Origin: Parachlorella kessleri
Lineage: Eukaryota > Chlorophyta > Trebouxiophyceae > Chlorellales > Chlorellaceae
Reading direction: 5' to 3'
NCBI GenBank assembly: GCA_001598975.1
Contig: BBXU01000118.1
Span: forward strand, 1 to 23,517
DNA: 23,517 bases
This document shows positions 10,709-20,496 of this stretch, one piece after another; position 1 is the stretch's first letter, and each line of letters starts with the position of its first letter. The notes beneath the pieces were generated by a model that was not told the origin of the DNA, searched no databases, and worked only from the letters and a program-made list of their open reading frames with translations. The position numbers were made by a program, and so were the translations under genes.

Positions 10709-11157
10709 AGTGCTTCCAGGTTGTGCAGAACAGACCTACATCAAACCTACAGTGTAGCAGCACCTGGTTACAATGCAGTTACAAGAGGCCTGTACTATGT
10801 GCTTCGTCCAATTCATAAGCCCGCAGCATACCTGCTGATGTGATGTGGGACATATTGGAGGGATAGGTGGTTGGGGCGTCGCGGTTATTGGGGTCGATGC
10901 TCAAGCAATCCCACACGGACTCGCACTGCAGGCAATGGTGCCCAGCAGACGGGTGCACTCCTTCAGCACGAGGATAAGGGGGAAGACATCCACACCGCGC
11001 AGCACGGAAGCCACACTTAGCACGGAATTCCCTTCCCTACTCTTCTTATCTAGGGAAGCAGTCCTCCACCCTGTGTATCTGTACTTTTATGCAAGCGCAA
11101 CTGGTCAAGCCCGGTTCTGCTGCACACGACCACCAGAGGGCAGCCCTCCCTGCACCC
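10709..11157. other. Unresolved junction between the OPR-RAP and PPR-SMR coding regions
   Basis: This 449-bp stretch contains two TGTAA motifs on the minus strand close to the PPR-SMR leader, which suits a 3' end for the OPR-RAP gene. On the minus strand it also contains coding-like frames. One runs from about 11086 to 10910 and includes VDVFPLILVLKECTRLLGTI. The other, in a different frame (about 10930-10832), includes WDCLSIDPNNRDAPTTYP and ends at a GTATGC donor. They cannot be joined without a one-base shift. I could not decide whether this is UTR, promoter, or missed exons. Confidence 0.45.
10768..10783 (-). terminator. Paired TGTAA polyadenylation motifs, candidate end of the OPR-RAP transcript
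   Basis: Minus-strand TGTAA occurs at 10783-10779 and again at 10772-10768, six bases apart. They lie about 375-390 bases past the nearest stop of the OPR-RAP reading frame (11160-11158) and about 80 bases before the PPR-SMR leader exon. Two copies of the chlorophyte poly(A) signal at such a place favour two separate genes, though neither is decisive. Confidence 0.45.
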
Positions 11158-14100
11158 TCAACCACCCTCATCCCATTCCACACTTTGCAAGCCCCATGTA
11201 GATACCTGCAGCAGGCGCCAGAGGAACTCCTTGCGCTCGTCCAGCGAGCGCAGCACGGTCCAGCGATAGTAGGGCACCGTGACCACCTTCCACCCGCGGC
11301 TTGCTAGCATGCGCCAGCGCAGAACTGATTTGCCCAGCGGCACAAATGGCTCGTTGGCGGAGAAATGCGAGGAGCCGTCCACCTCCACCGCCACCATGCG
11401 GTCCGTCAGCGCCTGTAGGCGGTAACCAGGTGTGCACCAGGTGTGATTAAGTGTCCACCATTGCTTATGGACTGTAGAATGAAGCCTGCCCCCTTGTCCG
11501 CACCAATAAACAGCAGCGATAGCATGGTCCCTATGTGATTATGTCAGAATACCTTGCATGTTAGCACTATAGGCCGGATTATCACATATATACGCACCAG
11601 GTCAACACTGAGCAGGCCATCCTCGATGCGCCGCTCAAGCTCATGTCGCTCTTGTAGCTGGCTCAGAACCTCCGACACCTCCCTGCACGCCAAACAGTGT
11701 GACCCACAACCTAAGCAGCAAGTTGGTAGCAACCTCACTGATCCAACAGACACAGAAGGTGCAAGCTAGTGCGGGATCTGGTCCCAAACCAAAGCCCTAG
11801 CCAGCAGCTGCAGCCGCATGATATATTCTCGAGACCAATGAGAACCAAAGGTTGGCTTGGCGGGGTAAACCAGTGGTGACTCGTGCGCACCTCGAAGCAG
11901 GGTCTACTAAGGTTTCAAAAAACAGCGAGAAGGCGCATGTAAGCGTGCCTGTGTGTCTTTGAGATGCGGTTATGGAAGGACTGCTTGCGCCACTCCACCT
12001 CCGCTTGGCGCAGCAGCTCGGACGGGATGTGCTGCGCAATGGTCGCCACCTGAATGAACGTGGGAAACGGGCACGCAGGTCAGCAGACATCCATGCCAAC
12101 CCAGCACAAAGCAGGGGCAATCTGGTATGGGATTCCCTAACGAGACAACCGCTCTCCAGGCCGCACCGCTGGTCCAAGAACGCGTACGGGAATGTTTCCC
12201 AGTGTCTGCCACCTAAACCTGCTCACAGAGGTGTCCCAGCACATTTCTTGATCCGCCAGCCCACCGCCCACCTACCCCTCCCACATGAATACTGCAGACA
12301 AGGATGGACTCAAGGACCCCCCTCATCCCTCCAGCTCGCCTTCTGGCTCATGGCCATCTTGGCCTGGTAGATTTGGATGTACGACTCCTGCGTGAACTGC
12401 TCCAGCGGCACCGCCCTCAGCCGGTCCCCCAGCAGCTGCACCGCCTCGGGCGTGAGCACGTCCAGGATCATGAACGCCCACAGCAGGTTGCCACAATCCT
12501 ATTAAGGGATGCAGGCGGCAGGGAGTGTAAGGGCCCATTTAGCGCAGATGTGTGCTTTGTGGGTGGAATGAGGGCGGCTTCACCAGGCCGACCCCCGGGG
12601 ACCACATGCCTACCCAGCGATTTGCTATCTGACCAGTCAGCCAATACACTAACGCCCTGTGGAATCTTGATACCTGCCCTAAATCACCCCCCTGATGGAT
12701 GGTCGGTGCTCACCTGCACATCCATTTGCCTCCAGGACTGCAGGTAGGGCATTACGGCAAGGGCCAGGCCACCAGAGGGCATGTACCCTAGCCGCGCCAG
12801 GCCCCACAAGAGATTACCAATCTCCTGCAGCGCACCCCAAACCATGGCCCTGACTGTAAGATCTGCGCCCAATGATTTCCCTTTGTACATGGCACGCCTA
12901 ACGATGACCAAACCAGCTGCAACGCCCGCAAACTCTCTCTCTTGACAAGGCTATGGGCTGCCAAGTGCAGTGGCTGGCCATCACCTGCCGCCCACCCCAC
13001 CTACCTGGCTCTTGAACCTGTCCAGCATCGCGGCTGCGTGTGCGATGTAGGTATCCAGCACCCCAGTGCCGGGGAAGTGCCGCAGCGTGGCAAGCGCCCA
13101 CACTGTGTTGGCCACCTCCTGAGGCTTCATGTCTGACACCACAGAACACGTAGCCTGTATGGGGAGGGTTGAGCTGGCTTAGGCAAATAGCACGGGGAGG
13201 AGCGACCTCTGCTCAAACTCCTTCCTAGAACATAGCAACCAGCAACCCTTGGGAGTCCCTACTAACCAGATGTCGGCTCACCTCAACTGTTAGCCGGGCA
13301 CCAAACCAAGCGCATCAAGCACAACCCTGCAAGGATGGGACCTAGACGTGGCGTCTGGTGAAATGGGCTGCTGATTTGCCTGTTTTACCTGGCACTCATT
13401 TATTTGCATCCCCATCTTTCACCTACCTGGACCACTGTGTCAATGACCGATGGGCCTGGATAGTGGTTCATGGTAGCCAATGACCACAGCACGTTGCTCA
13501 GCTCTTGAGGCTTGAACTGGGGGAGGATTTGCAGCATCTCCCGCACCAGGTCCTGCAAACGCAGACACCAAGTCCACATTTGCCAGAGTGTGCTTGAGGC
13601 ATCACGGCAGCGTGGATTGGCAGGTTCCAACCACGAAGGGGAATATAAGGACAATCCCTCCTGCCACATACGAAACATTCATATTAATACACAGATCTAG
13701 CAGGCTCAACTTCCTCGGTATGACTACAGTATTGCCTACATGCATGGCATGATGGCTCCTCCGCCAATGCCAGCACGACCTGCCATGCCAGAGGCACCCA
13801 CGCACCCACCTGGTTCAGCTTCTGGGGGCATCGGCCTAGGGCACCATAGGCCCAGGTCATGTTCGAGATGGTCTGTGGCTTCACTCGTGTGCGCCATTGC
13901 CGATCCTGCAAGCAGAGAGCAAGGTAAAGGCATCTCAAGCCGGGGTAGTGACTAGGCGAGCAGGGGTAGCCTGCCAGAGGCATTCCAGTTAACCTGAACC
14001 CAAAGCGCCCGACCCCACCACCCTCTACTCCAGCACTCACCAATTGGTGACATGGTGCACCGTGGTCCCGTCACAGGTCCCCATCGCGATTATCCACAGC

Positions 14101-16921
14101 TTGACACAGCCTTACCTGGAAATACAGGCTCAGCTCGTCTGCGATACGGTCGACCAGGGCCTCCACCTCTTGCGGCAGGGTTGCCCCATTACGGTGCAGA
14201 GTTGCAAAGCCCCAAACCCTGCGGGACACACACATTCAAGGTTGGCCAGGATCTAATCACTATGATAGCTTCTCCCTTCATGTGCCCCAACTATCTGAAT
14301 ACATACTTTATCAGAATTGACCAAGGCCTAACAACAAAGCCCCAGGTGGGCTTGCCACGCCCAAGTTTTTCACAAGCAACTACTCGCAGAGCTCACATGT
14401 TGGTGATCTCTTGGGGACCAAAATGCCGCAGCTGCCCCCCGGCGCACTTGGCCAGCTCTGCCAGCAGCTCTGGACTAGGGATGTAGCCCAGCTTGGCCAG
14501 CCCATGCAGCGCATTGCTGATGTTCTGCGGCGCATATGTCCCTGCACACCAAAGCGCCACCGTATTACCTCAATTACTGCGCATTCCCCCCGTCTCTCGC
14601 TGCCTTGTCCCGCAGACCCGGCATTGTGCCAAGTCTCTCAGGTTATTACCCCCGGCCAGGTTGATGTAGTCTTCCTCCAATGCGACTCTGGGCACCTTGG
14701 ATATTGGCCATCAGCACCCACAAATCCCAGCAAAACGACTTATCCCAAGCAAGTTAGCCCCAGGGATGCTGATCCTATGAACCCACCCACTCACCTTTAT
14801 AGCGCTGATGCGCCAGCTGGTTGTACACCTCCTTGCAGCAGGTGTCCACCAGCTGCCGCACCTCAAAGGTAAGCTTCACCCCCAGCTTCCCGAGGGACCA
14901 CACTGTGTTAGCCAAGCCCTGCAATACACATCCACATTCTTATCCTGTACAACATAGCAGAAATTACAATAGAAGCCATTGACGCACAGCTTTCTTACGC
15001 TCTCATTGTTCCGCTAAGGATCCATGGGGTCTTGCTCAGCATGGCTCGTGGAAGGTATATCCAGGCAAGCTATGCTGCTATCAATTTTCCAATCACGCCC
15101 TTACAACACTGTTGCTGCGCTATAGGCCGCTTAGCTCCTTACCTGCGGCTTAAACTCATCTATCTGCCATCCGATGGCCTTCCCCACAAGATGAAGCAGG
15201 TCATAGTCCAGCTTCAGATTCATGGTGGCCGCTGAGTAGATGATGTTACTGCAGTGCACACCCTGGACTGTGTAAGCCTCACCCCAGCCACTAGACGACG
15301 CTACACCCTTGGTCCTGCCTGCTGAAGTCTTCCTCATGTCCCAGCATTGTAGCACACTGTAAGACAGGGCTGAAGCCTGGCCCACAAAGTTACCAACCAA
15401 ACCTATCAACCCCAAACACACATCTGACGATGGCATTGGCTACAGCGCTCTGAAGCCTTGCCAGCATTGCCAGTGCTACACTTCTGACCTGAGCGACTGC
15501 GGGCCAAACTTGTAATGCTTGTCCGTCATGTAAACCTGCTGGGTCACATTATGCAGCCGCTGCGCCACCTCATGGTGCAGGGCGTCGATCAGTTCTGCGG
15601 CGTGCGACTGCTGCACCCGGGATACTTTGCCCATACTCCACAGCGTGATGCCTGCAAATACATCCATGGAAGGGCCATGGTCCCCTTGTGTGCATGGGAG
15701 CGCTTTGATTAATATGCTGCACGTGCCGATGTCAGCAGGCTGCGGCTGGCGGCTGCTGAGGCTGACCCTCACACATGAAGGGATGTGTTAACATCATGGT
15801 TGGCACACCCGTGGAAGTTTTACCAACTCGGTATTACCTCATGGCAATCAACTCCGTGGGCCATAAAACATATCGGCGCCATATACGCTGTCACTGTGGC
15901 TTAGGGGTCTTAGTGCATGTGTAGCAGGGCGCCCAACTGCCTGGAGCTCTTTCAATCATGCGAGTACCTTGATAAAACACAAGCAAGATGTCTATCGGCC
16001 ATACCTAGGTTGTGCGCCTGGACCTGGCCCAGGCAGGGCAGGAGGGCCTGGTTAAGACGTGACAGCAGCCCACCCAGCTGCGCCTGCGCCTGCTGCGGCC
16101 AGCGATCCAGCGGGTTGCGCTGGTCCTGCGCATGCCGCGCGATGCGATGGTATGCTGTGCACAGGTTGACCTGCAATGGCACGGACAAGGAATCTGTACG
16201 AGCATGTTCCCAAGAAGCGGAGGTTGGGGTTGGGGGATGGTAGTGGGAAGGAGGAGAGCGACTGCTACTAGATAGACCTCGCACGAAGCAGGGCCACTCT
16301 AACAAAGCAACCCCCAGGTAAGCAACTCTACCCGTGTGATCGACTTCTTGTTTTGGTAGAAGTCCCACGCAGTGCCGCGCACACCGACCCAGCGCACCGC
16401 GTTAAGTTTGCTGAAGTTGACAACCACCACGTGCATCAGCTCCTGCATTGTGCTGGCCTGGGTGATCTGCCGGTTGAGCTCGCGTGAAAGCTCCACCGCT
16501 GAGCTGTGCAAGTGCTGGCCCTGTTCCGACGCACTGCCGCCCAGCGACGGCTGGTGGGCGCCGCCGCCATGTCCCCAGCTGCTGTAGGAGGCTTCAGAGG
16601 CGTCATCCCGCATGGCTTGCTGCTGACAGGTCCCTGTTGAGAAACTGCAAAGCAACAGGCCCATGGCACTCACAATGCCCTCAGTTGGCTCGGTACTTGG
16701 TGCCCACTGTCCAGTTGATGCGCCTCATCTGAACCCGCCTGTGCTGACACCTAGAAGGCCATAAAGATAAGAGAGCCAGCCAATCCAAGACAAATTCCCT
16801 GATACAGATCGCTTTCTGCGAAAGTGCCGCCTTGGCAACAAGGTTTCCTCCAGCAGGCAAGGTGCCTTTCGAAGCAACAAAATACCTTAGAGCCACCCAA
16901 GCTATCCTGTGCGTAGGCCAT
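11158..16921 (-). CDS. OPR-RAP protein: helical 37-38-residue repeats with C-terminal RAP domain
   Basis: Seventeen exons in transcription order: 16921-16886, 16738-16674, 16644-16332, 16170-16005, 15651-15489, 15248-15143, 14918-14795, 14541-14397, 14218-14116, 13905-13810, 13552-13427, 13154-13005, 12824-12714, 12498-12340, 12049-11949, 11682-11598, 11412-11206. They give 752 residues with every phase matching. Residues about 188-608 contain ten repeats of 37-38 residues built on PQ-x-(L/V/I)-x-N-x-(L/V)-W-x-L-A-x-L, for instance KPQELSNVLWSLATM, KPQEVANTVWALATL and KSQEIGNLLWGLARL. Residues about 684-752 form a RAP domain: MVAVEVDGSSHF, then LRWRMLASRGWKVVTVPYY. OPR-RAP proteins stabilise, splice or activate translation of organellar RNAs in chlorophytes (family knowledge); the target here is unknown. 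Two introns near the 3' end need GC donors (12339, 11948). If exon 17 is not spliced on, the protein ends 15 residues after 11206, at the TGA 11160-11158. The N-terminus is acidic and not transit-like, so an upstream exon may be missing. Confidence 0.85.
11206..11412 (-). other. RAP domain exon of the OPR-RAP gene
   Basis: This phase-0 exon of 69 codons encodes almost the whole RAP domain: an AVEVDG strand with the conserved acidic pair, SSHF, a (L/V)RWRMLASRGW segment and VVTVPYYRW, ending in ERKEFLWRLLQ at a GTATCT donor. RAP is a restriction-endonuclease-like fold thought to contact RNA. It is normally at or near the C-terminus, so the protein probably ends within about 20 residues. Confidence 0.88.
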
Positions 16922-17455
16922 CACCCAAACAAAGATAGCGCACCTTCCACAGCTTCGGAGGCGCTCAGCGGCCCAGTTATCCACTTATAAGCTTCATGCG
17001 GGCACTATAGGGCCGGCAAATACAGGTAGGACCACAATGAAATGCCAGCGCGCCCTTCACCGATGCCACTGCCGTCTCAGGCGGTGTAAAAGCGTAGCTG
17101 TAGATAGAAAGAGAGGTTGGGCTTCCAAACCCTGTAAGCCTCCTTCAGTGTGACTCGGACCTGTATTCAATTGGGGTTGTACTTAGAAGTACGACCCTGG
17201 CACTCTTGTGTGAGCTGGACGATATCGGATTTGATGTTTTGAAACCCCACGTAAACGTAACTTACATGGCGACATAGGCCTTTGGGAACACTGGACATCG
17301 TGCAGGGTCTTGCTGATCAAGTATGGGGAAAGGCGAGGTGCGCTAGGGAGTCCTCTGCGGTTGTACTTGGCTGCTCTGACACGAGGGGAGCTGAACAGCA
17401 CTCACCTCCCAACCATACTGCCTCCCTGCAGTCCAACAACAAGAAGCATGTTGGA
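16922..17455. promoter_or_regulatory. Divergent intergenic region between OPR-RAP (-) and GID8 (+)
   Basis: This 534-bp stretch separates the first assigned codons of two divergent genes and should hold both promoters and 5' UTRs. No clear TATA box was seen. On the minus strand it contains a basic, Ser/Arg-rich open frame (17401-17183, no ATG at its head) with a strong GTAAGT donor near 17268. That could be part of a missing upstream exon of the OPR-RAP gene, but the phase does not fit the exons I assigned. Confidence 0.5.
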
Positions 17456-19281
17456 ATGGAGGACTGGTAGGTCGCTCGTGGGAAAGGCACCTGTGCATAT
17501 TATTGTGTGTATTGCCAGCCACCCGGCCCCCTACTGCTATACCCTATGAGTGCTTCCTTCTGCGCTTGGTGCAGGGCCAAAAAGCTTGCAGCAGTGAAAG
17601 TGAAGAAGGAGGACATGAACCGCTTGGTTATGAACTTCCTTGTTACAGAGGTGCGGCACTGGTCTGGGTCGTTCCCCAGCCTGCTAGCTAGTGAAAGGGG
17701 AGGATGACCTACACTGGACCCGGCGCTCGATCACTGTAGCTCTCGATGGTGGTGTGCTGCTAAAGTAGCAACGCAGGATACCAGGTCTGCCGCCAGTCAT
17801 CTCTTGGACCCGCATCACCTTGGGATATAGTATGTGCTAGGAGGGACCATGTCGTTGCTGCTTGGGGCGGTGCAGGGGTATGTGGATGCAGCACGCGCTT
17901 TTGAAAGCGAGTCCGGCACCTCTCCGGGCCTGGACTTGGGCGCTATCACTGACCGTATGGAGATTCGCAAGGCGGTACAAAGCGGGGAGGTGGAGGAGGC
18001 CATAGAGCGCACCAATGACTTAGACCCAGAGGTGTGTGGGGTGTCGTCAAGGAGTAAATGTGGTATGGAGATACCATGAGGACCGGTGGTATCACCATTA
18101 TCACACTTGGCCTTGACGCTTCTCAGAGTCGCAGGGCTCGAAGCGCAATGTTTTCATGCCCTCCGCAACAGAAAGCCTGCCAGGGAGGAAGGCAATTCCT
18201 GGGAGGCGAGGCCAAGCTGTGCACGCACCAATCAGCGAGGTTGGCGCAGCCTAGAGAACAATCAGGAGCATGGTGGGCCAAGGGCTGTTGGCATGCAGCC
18301 CTTGACAACGCTGGTCCATTAGCAGCCCCCCCTCCACTCCTCCCAGAAAGCAGTTGTCGTAGTGTTCGTATGCACATAAACCTCCTCCTGCTGCAGATTC
18401 TTGAGGAGAAGGCGGACCTGTTCTTCCACCTGCAGCAGCAGCGGCTGATAGAGCTGGTGCGGGCGGGCAAGGTGGAGGAGGCCCTAGCGTTTGCTCAGGA
18501 GTTCCTAGCGCCCTGCGGCGAGGAGAACCCTGCCTTTTTGGAAGAGCTAGGTGCGTGGCTAGGATGCATGCCCTCAGGGAAATGTGCAAGGGAGGGATGT
18601 GGGATGATGCTATAAGCACTTCTGCAAGCATGCAGCAAGCAAACGGTGCCATCCTTAGGTTGGCTCAGGGGCTGAGGGGGAGGTACGTGCTTGCTGGATG
18701 GGTAAGTGCATGTGTAATTTTCCTCGGCTTGCTGGCTTGGTTGGCAGGCTGGCGCCATGCACTCGACGCTGGAAGAGTGAGGCTGCTGTCCTCATCCCAT
18801 GCAGAACGGACTGTGACGCTGCTAGTGTTTGAGGACGTCAAGGACAGCCCCCTGGCAGACCTCATGGAGCCCTCACAGCGGCACAAAACAGCCAGCGAGC
18901 TAAATGCAGCTATCCTTGCTAGCCAGTCGCAGGTGGGCGGGCTACAGCCAGCCTGAGGAGGGGCCTTAATACCCAGAATACAAGAATGCGGCCCTTCTTT
19001 GGCCTTCAAGTGCTGTATTGCGGAGCCATGGCAGGCCATGGCTGCCTGGCACGGGTGCATTAGCATCCCTGTTGATTGTATGCACCTTGCGTGCGGTCTC
19101 CCTCCTGCACCTGGCCAAGCACACTTGTGACCTTGCTTACTTGCAGGAGAAGGAGAGCCGGTTACCCAACTTGCTGAAATTGCTGGTGTGGACCCAACAA
19201 CAGCTTGATGAGAAGGCAGCCTACCCCCGCATCATTGACCTAGCCACGGCGGAGCTTGTACCTGCCCCCTCTGACGATTAA
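17456..19281 (+). CDS. GID8: GID8 (CTLH/GID E3 ubiquitin ligase subunit), LisH-CTLH-CRA protein
   Basis: Exons 17456-17466, 17575-17650, 17876-18031, 18397-18550, 18805-18932 and 19147-19281 (TAA) join in phase to give 219 residues, close to the roughly 228 of animal and plant GID8. A LisH motif (DMNRLVMNFLVTEGYVDAA, residues about 17-43) mediates dimerisation. A CTLH helix pair follows (IRKAVQSGEVEEAIERTNDL, then FFHLQQQRLIELVRAGKVEE) and a CRA region (ALAFAQEFLAP, then RTVTLLVFEDV, then LPNLLKLLVWTQQQLDEK). GID8 is the scaffold subunit of the GID/CTLH ubiquitin ligase that bridges the RING pair to the substrate receptor module (established in yeast and human). The first coding exon is only 11 bases: ATG GAG GAC TG, completed by G from exon 2. 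An out-of-frame ATG sits 8 bases upstream. All six exons align along the family with no gap, so this is a confident call. Confidence 0.95.
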
Positions 19282-20496
19282 TTTGGGTGCATATCCTCCC
19301 GCTTGAGTGCTCAGCAATGCCTTCCTGGACTGGCGTGCGCAAGGCAGCTCCAGGGTGTGCTGCTACTTTGCGCAGCTGCCTCAGGGCAGGACGACTTGCA
19401 GATATTCCAGGCACTTGTACCAGGTGTGTATAGTATGCCTTTTTGTATTTCAGTCAATCCGCATAGTAATTGCCGTGACACTGATATATCTGGCAGTGTG
19501 AGGGCGATTCCTTCTCTCGACATGCATATTGGGCCAGCTGTTCAGGCAAGCGCTCTCCTTTCGCCTTCCTTTCGCCTTCCATACAAATGTGTTGGTTATC
19601 AGGTTGGGTTCTGTACAGCTTACTCTCACTCCAGGTTCGTACTACCTGCCACACATGCTAATAGCCACTGGAGTGCCCGTGGCCTGTACCGGCTGTGCTA
19701 CTGTGGCATAACTTAGCTGATGCAGGAGAGCTGGCGGAGCCGTAGCAGCTCAACACCTCCAGGCAGAAGCTCAAGCTACTTGGTTGCGTCTCATGTTGCT
19801 TGCACAGAGCAAGAAACTTTAGTCTGGTCAGGGGTAGGTGTCTTCAAAAGCGGATGCAATCTGCGCGCTTGGTGCTATGATCTGGACCTTAGCGCACCGG
19901 AAAGACAAAGGCACCTCAAACAGGTAGTGGTCGACTGTGTGTTTGTGCCTAGAGCCATGCCTAGAGCCTGCGCCCTTAGCGCCTGATTTTACGCGCGCTC
20001 GCCGATCCCCACTCGAGCAGGCATTTGCTGGATCATACCCTCCTTTAAACAGGCGGCAGCTGTGATGTTCTGGATAGGAAGTCGGAGAGACAGTCGCTGT
20101 GGGTAGCGGTATTGCTGTCGCATGAAAAACCCCTCGGAATTTCAGTATTTCACTCGAACTCACTGGATCCAGCTGGAGCACTCTGGACAGTGTCGTGTAA
20201 TGCTCTCGGAATGGCTGGCTGCCCTACTATCTAGCACAATTCTTTCTGTCTCTGCTCTGTTATTTCTGATCTTCGTAGACTAAACCTTAAGGGGCCAGAG
20301 TTGACATCCCCAGGCACCCAGTGTGTTTTCAGCGATCGAGAGGCCCAAGTGCTTGTCGTATTATGGAAGTGGGCTCTCAGGTCAAAATGAACGCTCTAGG
20401 TGAGGGTGAAGGCTTCCTTAGGTCCACTGTGCTGGTCAATGTCGTGACCCACAAAGGCAAGCATGGCGGGCTCAACTGGCCGCAGGTCGCGTTGCT
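19282..20496. other. GID8 3' UTR and ClpB promoter/5' UTR
   Basis: No coding exon was supported in these 1,215 bases. A plus-strand TGTAA at 20196-20200 is the likely GID8 poly(A) signal, giving a 3' UTR near 930 bases. A short tandem (ctttcgccttc twice) lies near 19557-19579. The ClpB promoter should lie between about 20215 and 20496. I looked for well-formed heat-shock elements (GAAnnTTC arrays) and saw none. An upstream ATG at 20363 opens a frame that overlaps the ClpB start. Confidence 0.5.
20196..20200 (+). terminator. TGTAA polyadenylation motif, candidate end of the GID8 transcript
   Basis: This is the first plus-strand TGTAA I found after the GID8 stop. The same motif ends most chlorophyte messages. 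Position and strand fit, and the next gene starts about 300 bases further on. Confidence 0.5.

Noticed and set aside
10845..11201. Plus-strand 118-codon frame opposite the OPR-RAP/PPR-SMR gap
   Set aside because: No recognisable domain, and composition is as expected for the antisense of the minus-strand frames.
11797..12177. Minus-strand 126-codon Arg/Ser-rich frame
   Set aside because: Out-of-frame shadow of the true exon 12049-11949, whose own frame gives the smooth pre-RAP segment (ATIAQHIPSELLRQAEVEWR).
18058..18615. Plus-strand 185-codon frame covering GID8 exon 4
   Set aside because: Only 18397-18550 of it is GID8. The upstream part is intron ending in a clear ctgctgcag acceptor.
20216..20496. 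Heat-shock elements in the ClpB promoter
   Set aside because: Searched by eye for GAAnnTTC/TTCnnGAA arrays. Only isolated GAA or TTC triplets at wrong spacing were found, so none is annotated.
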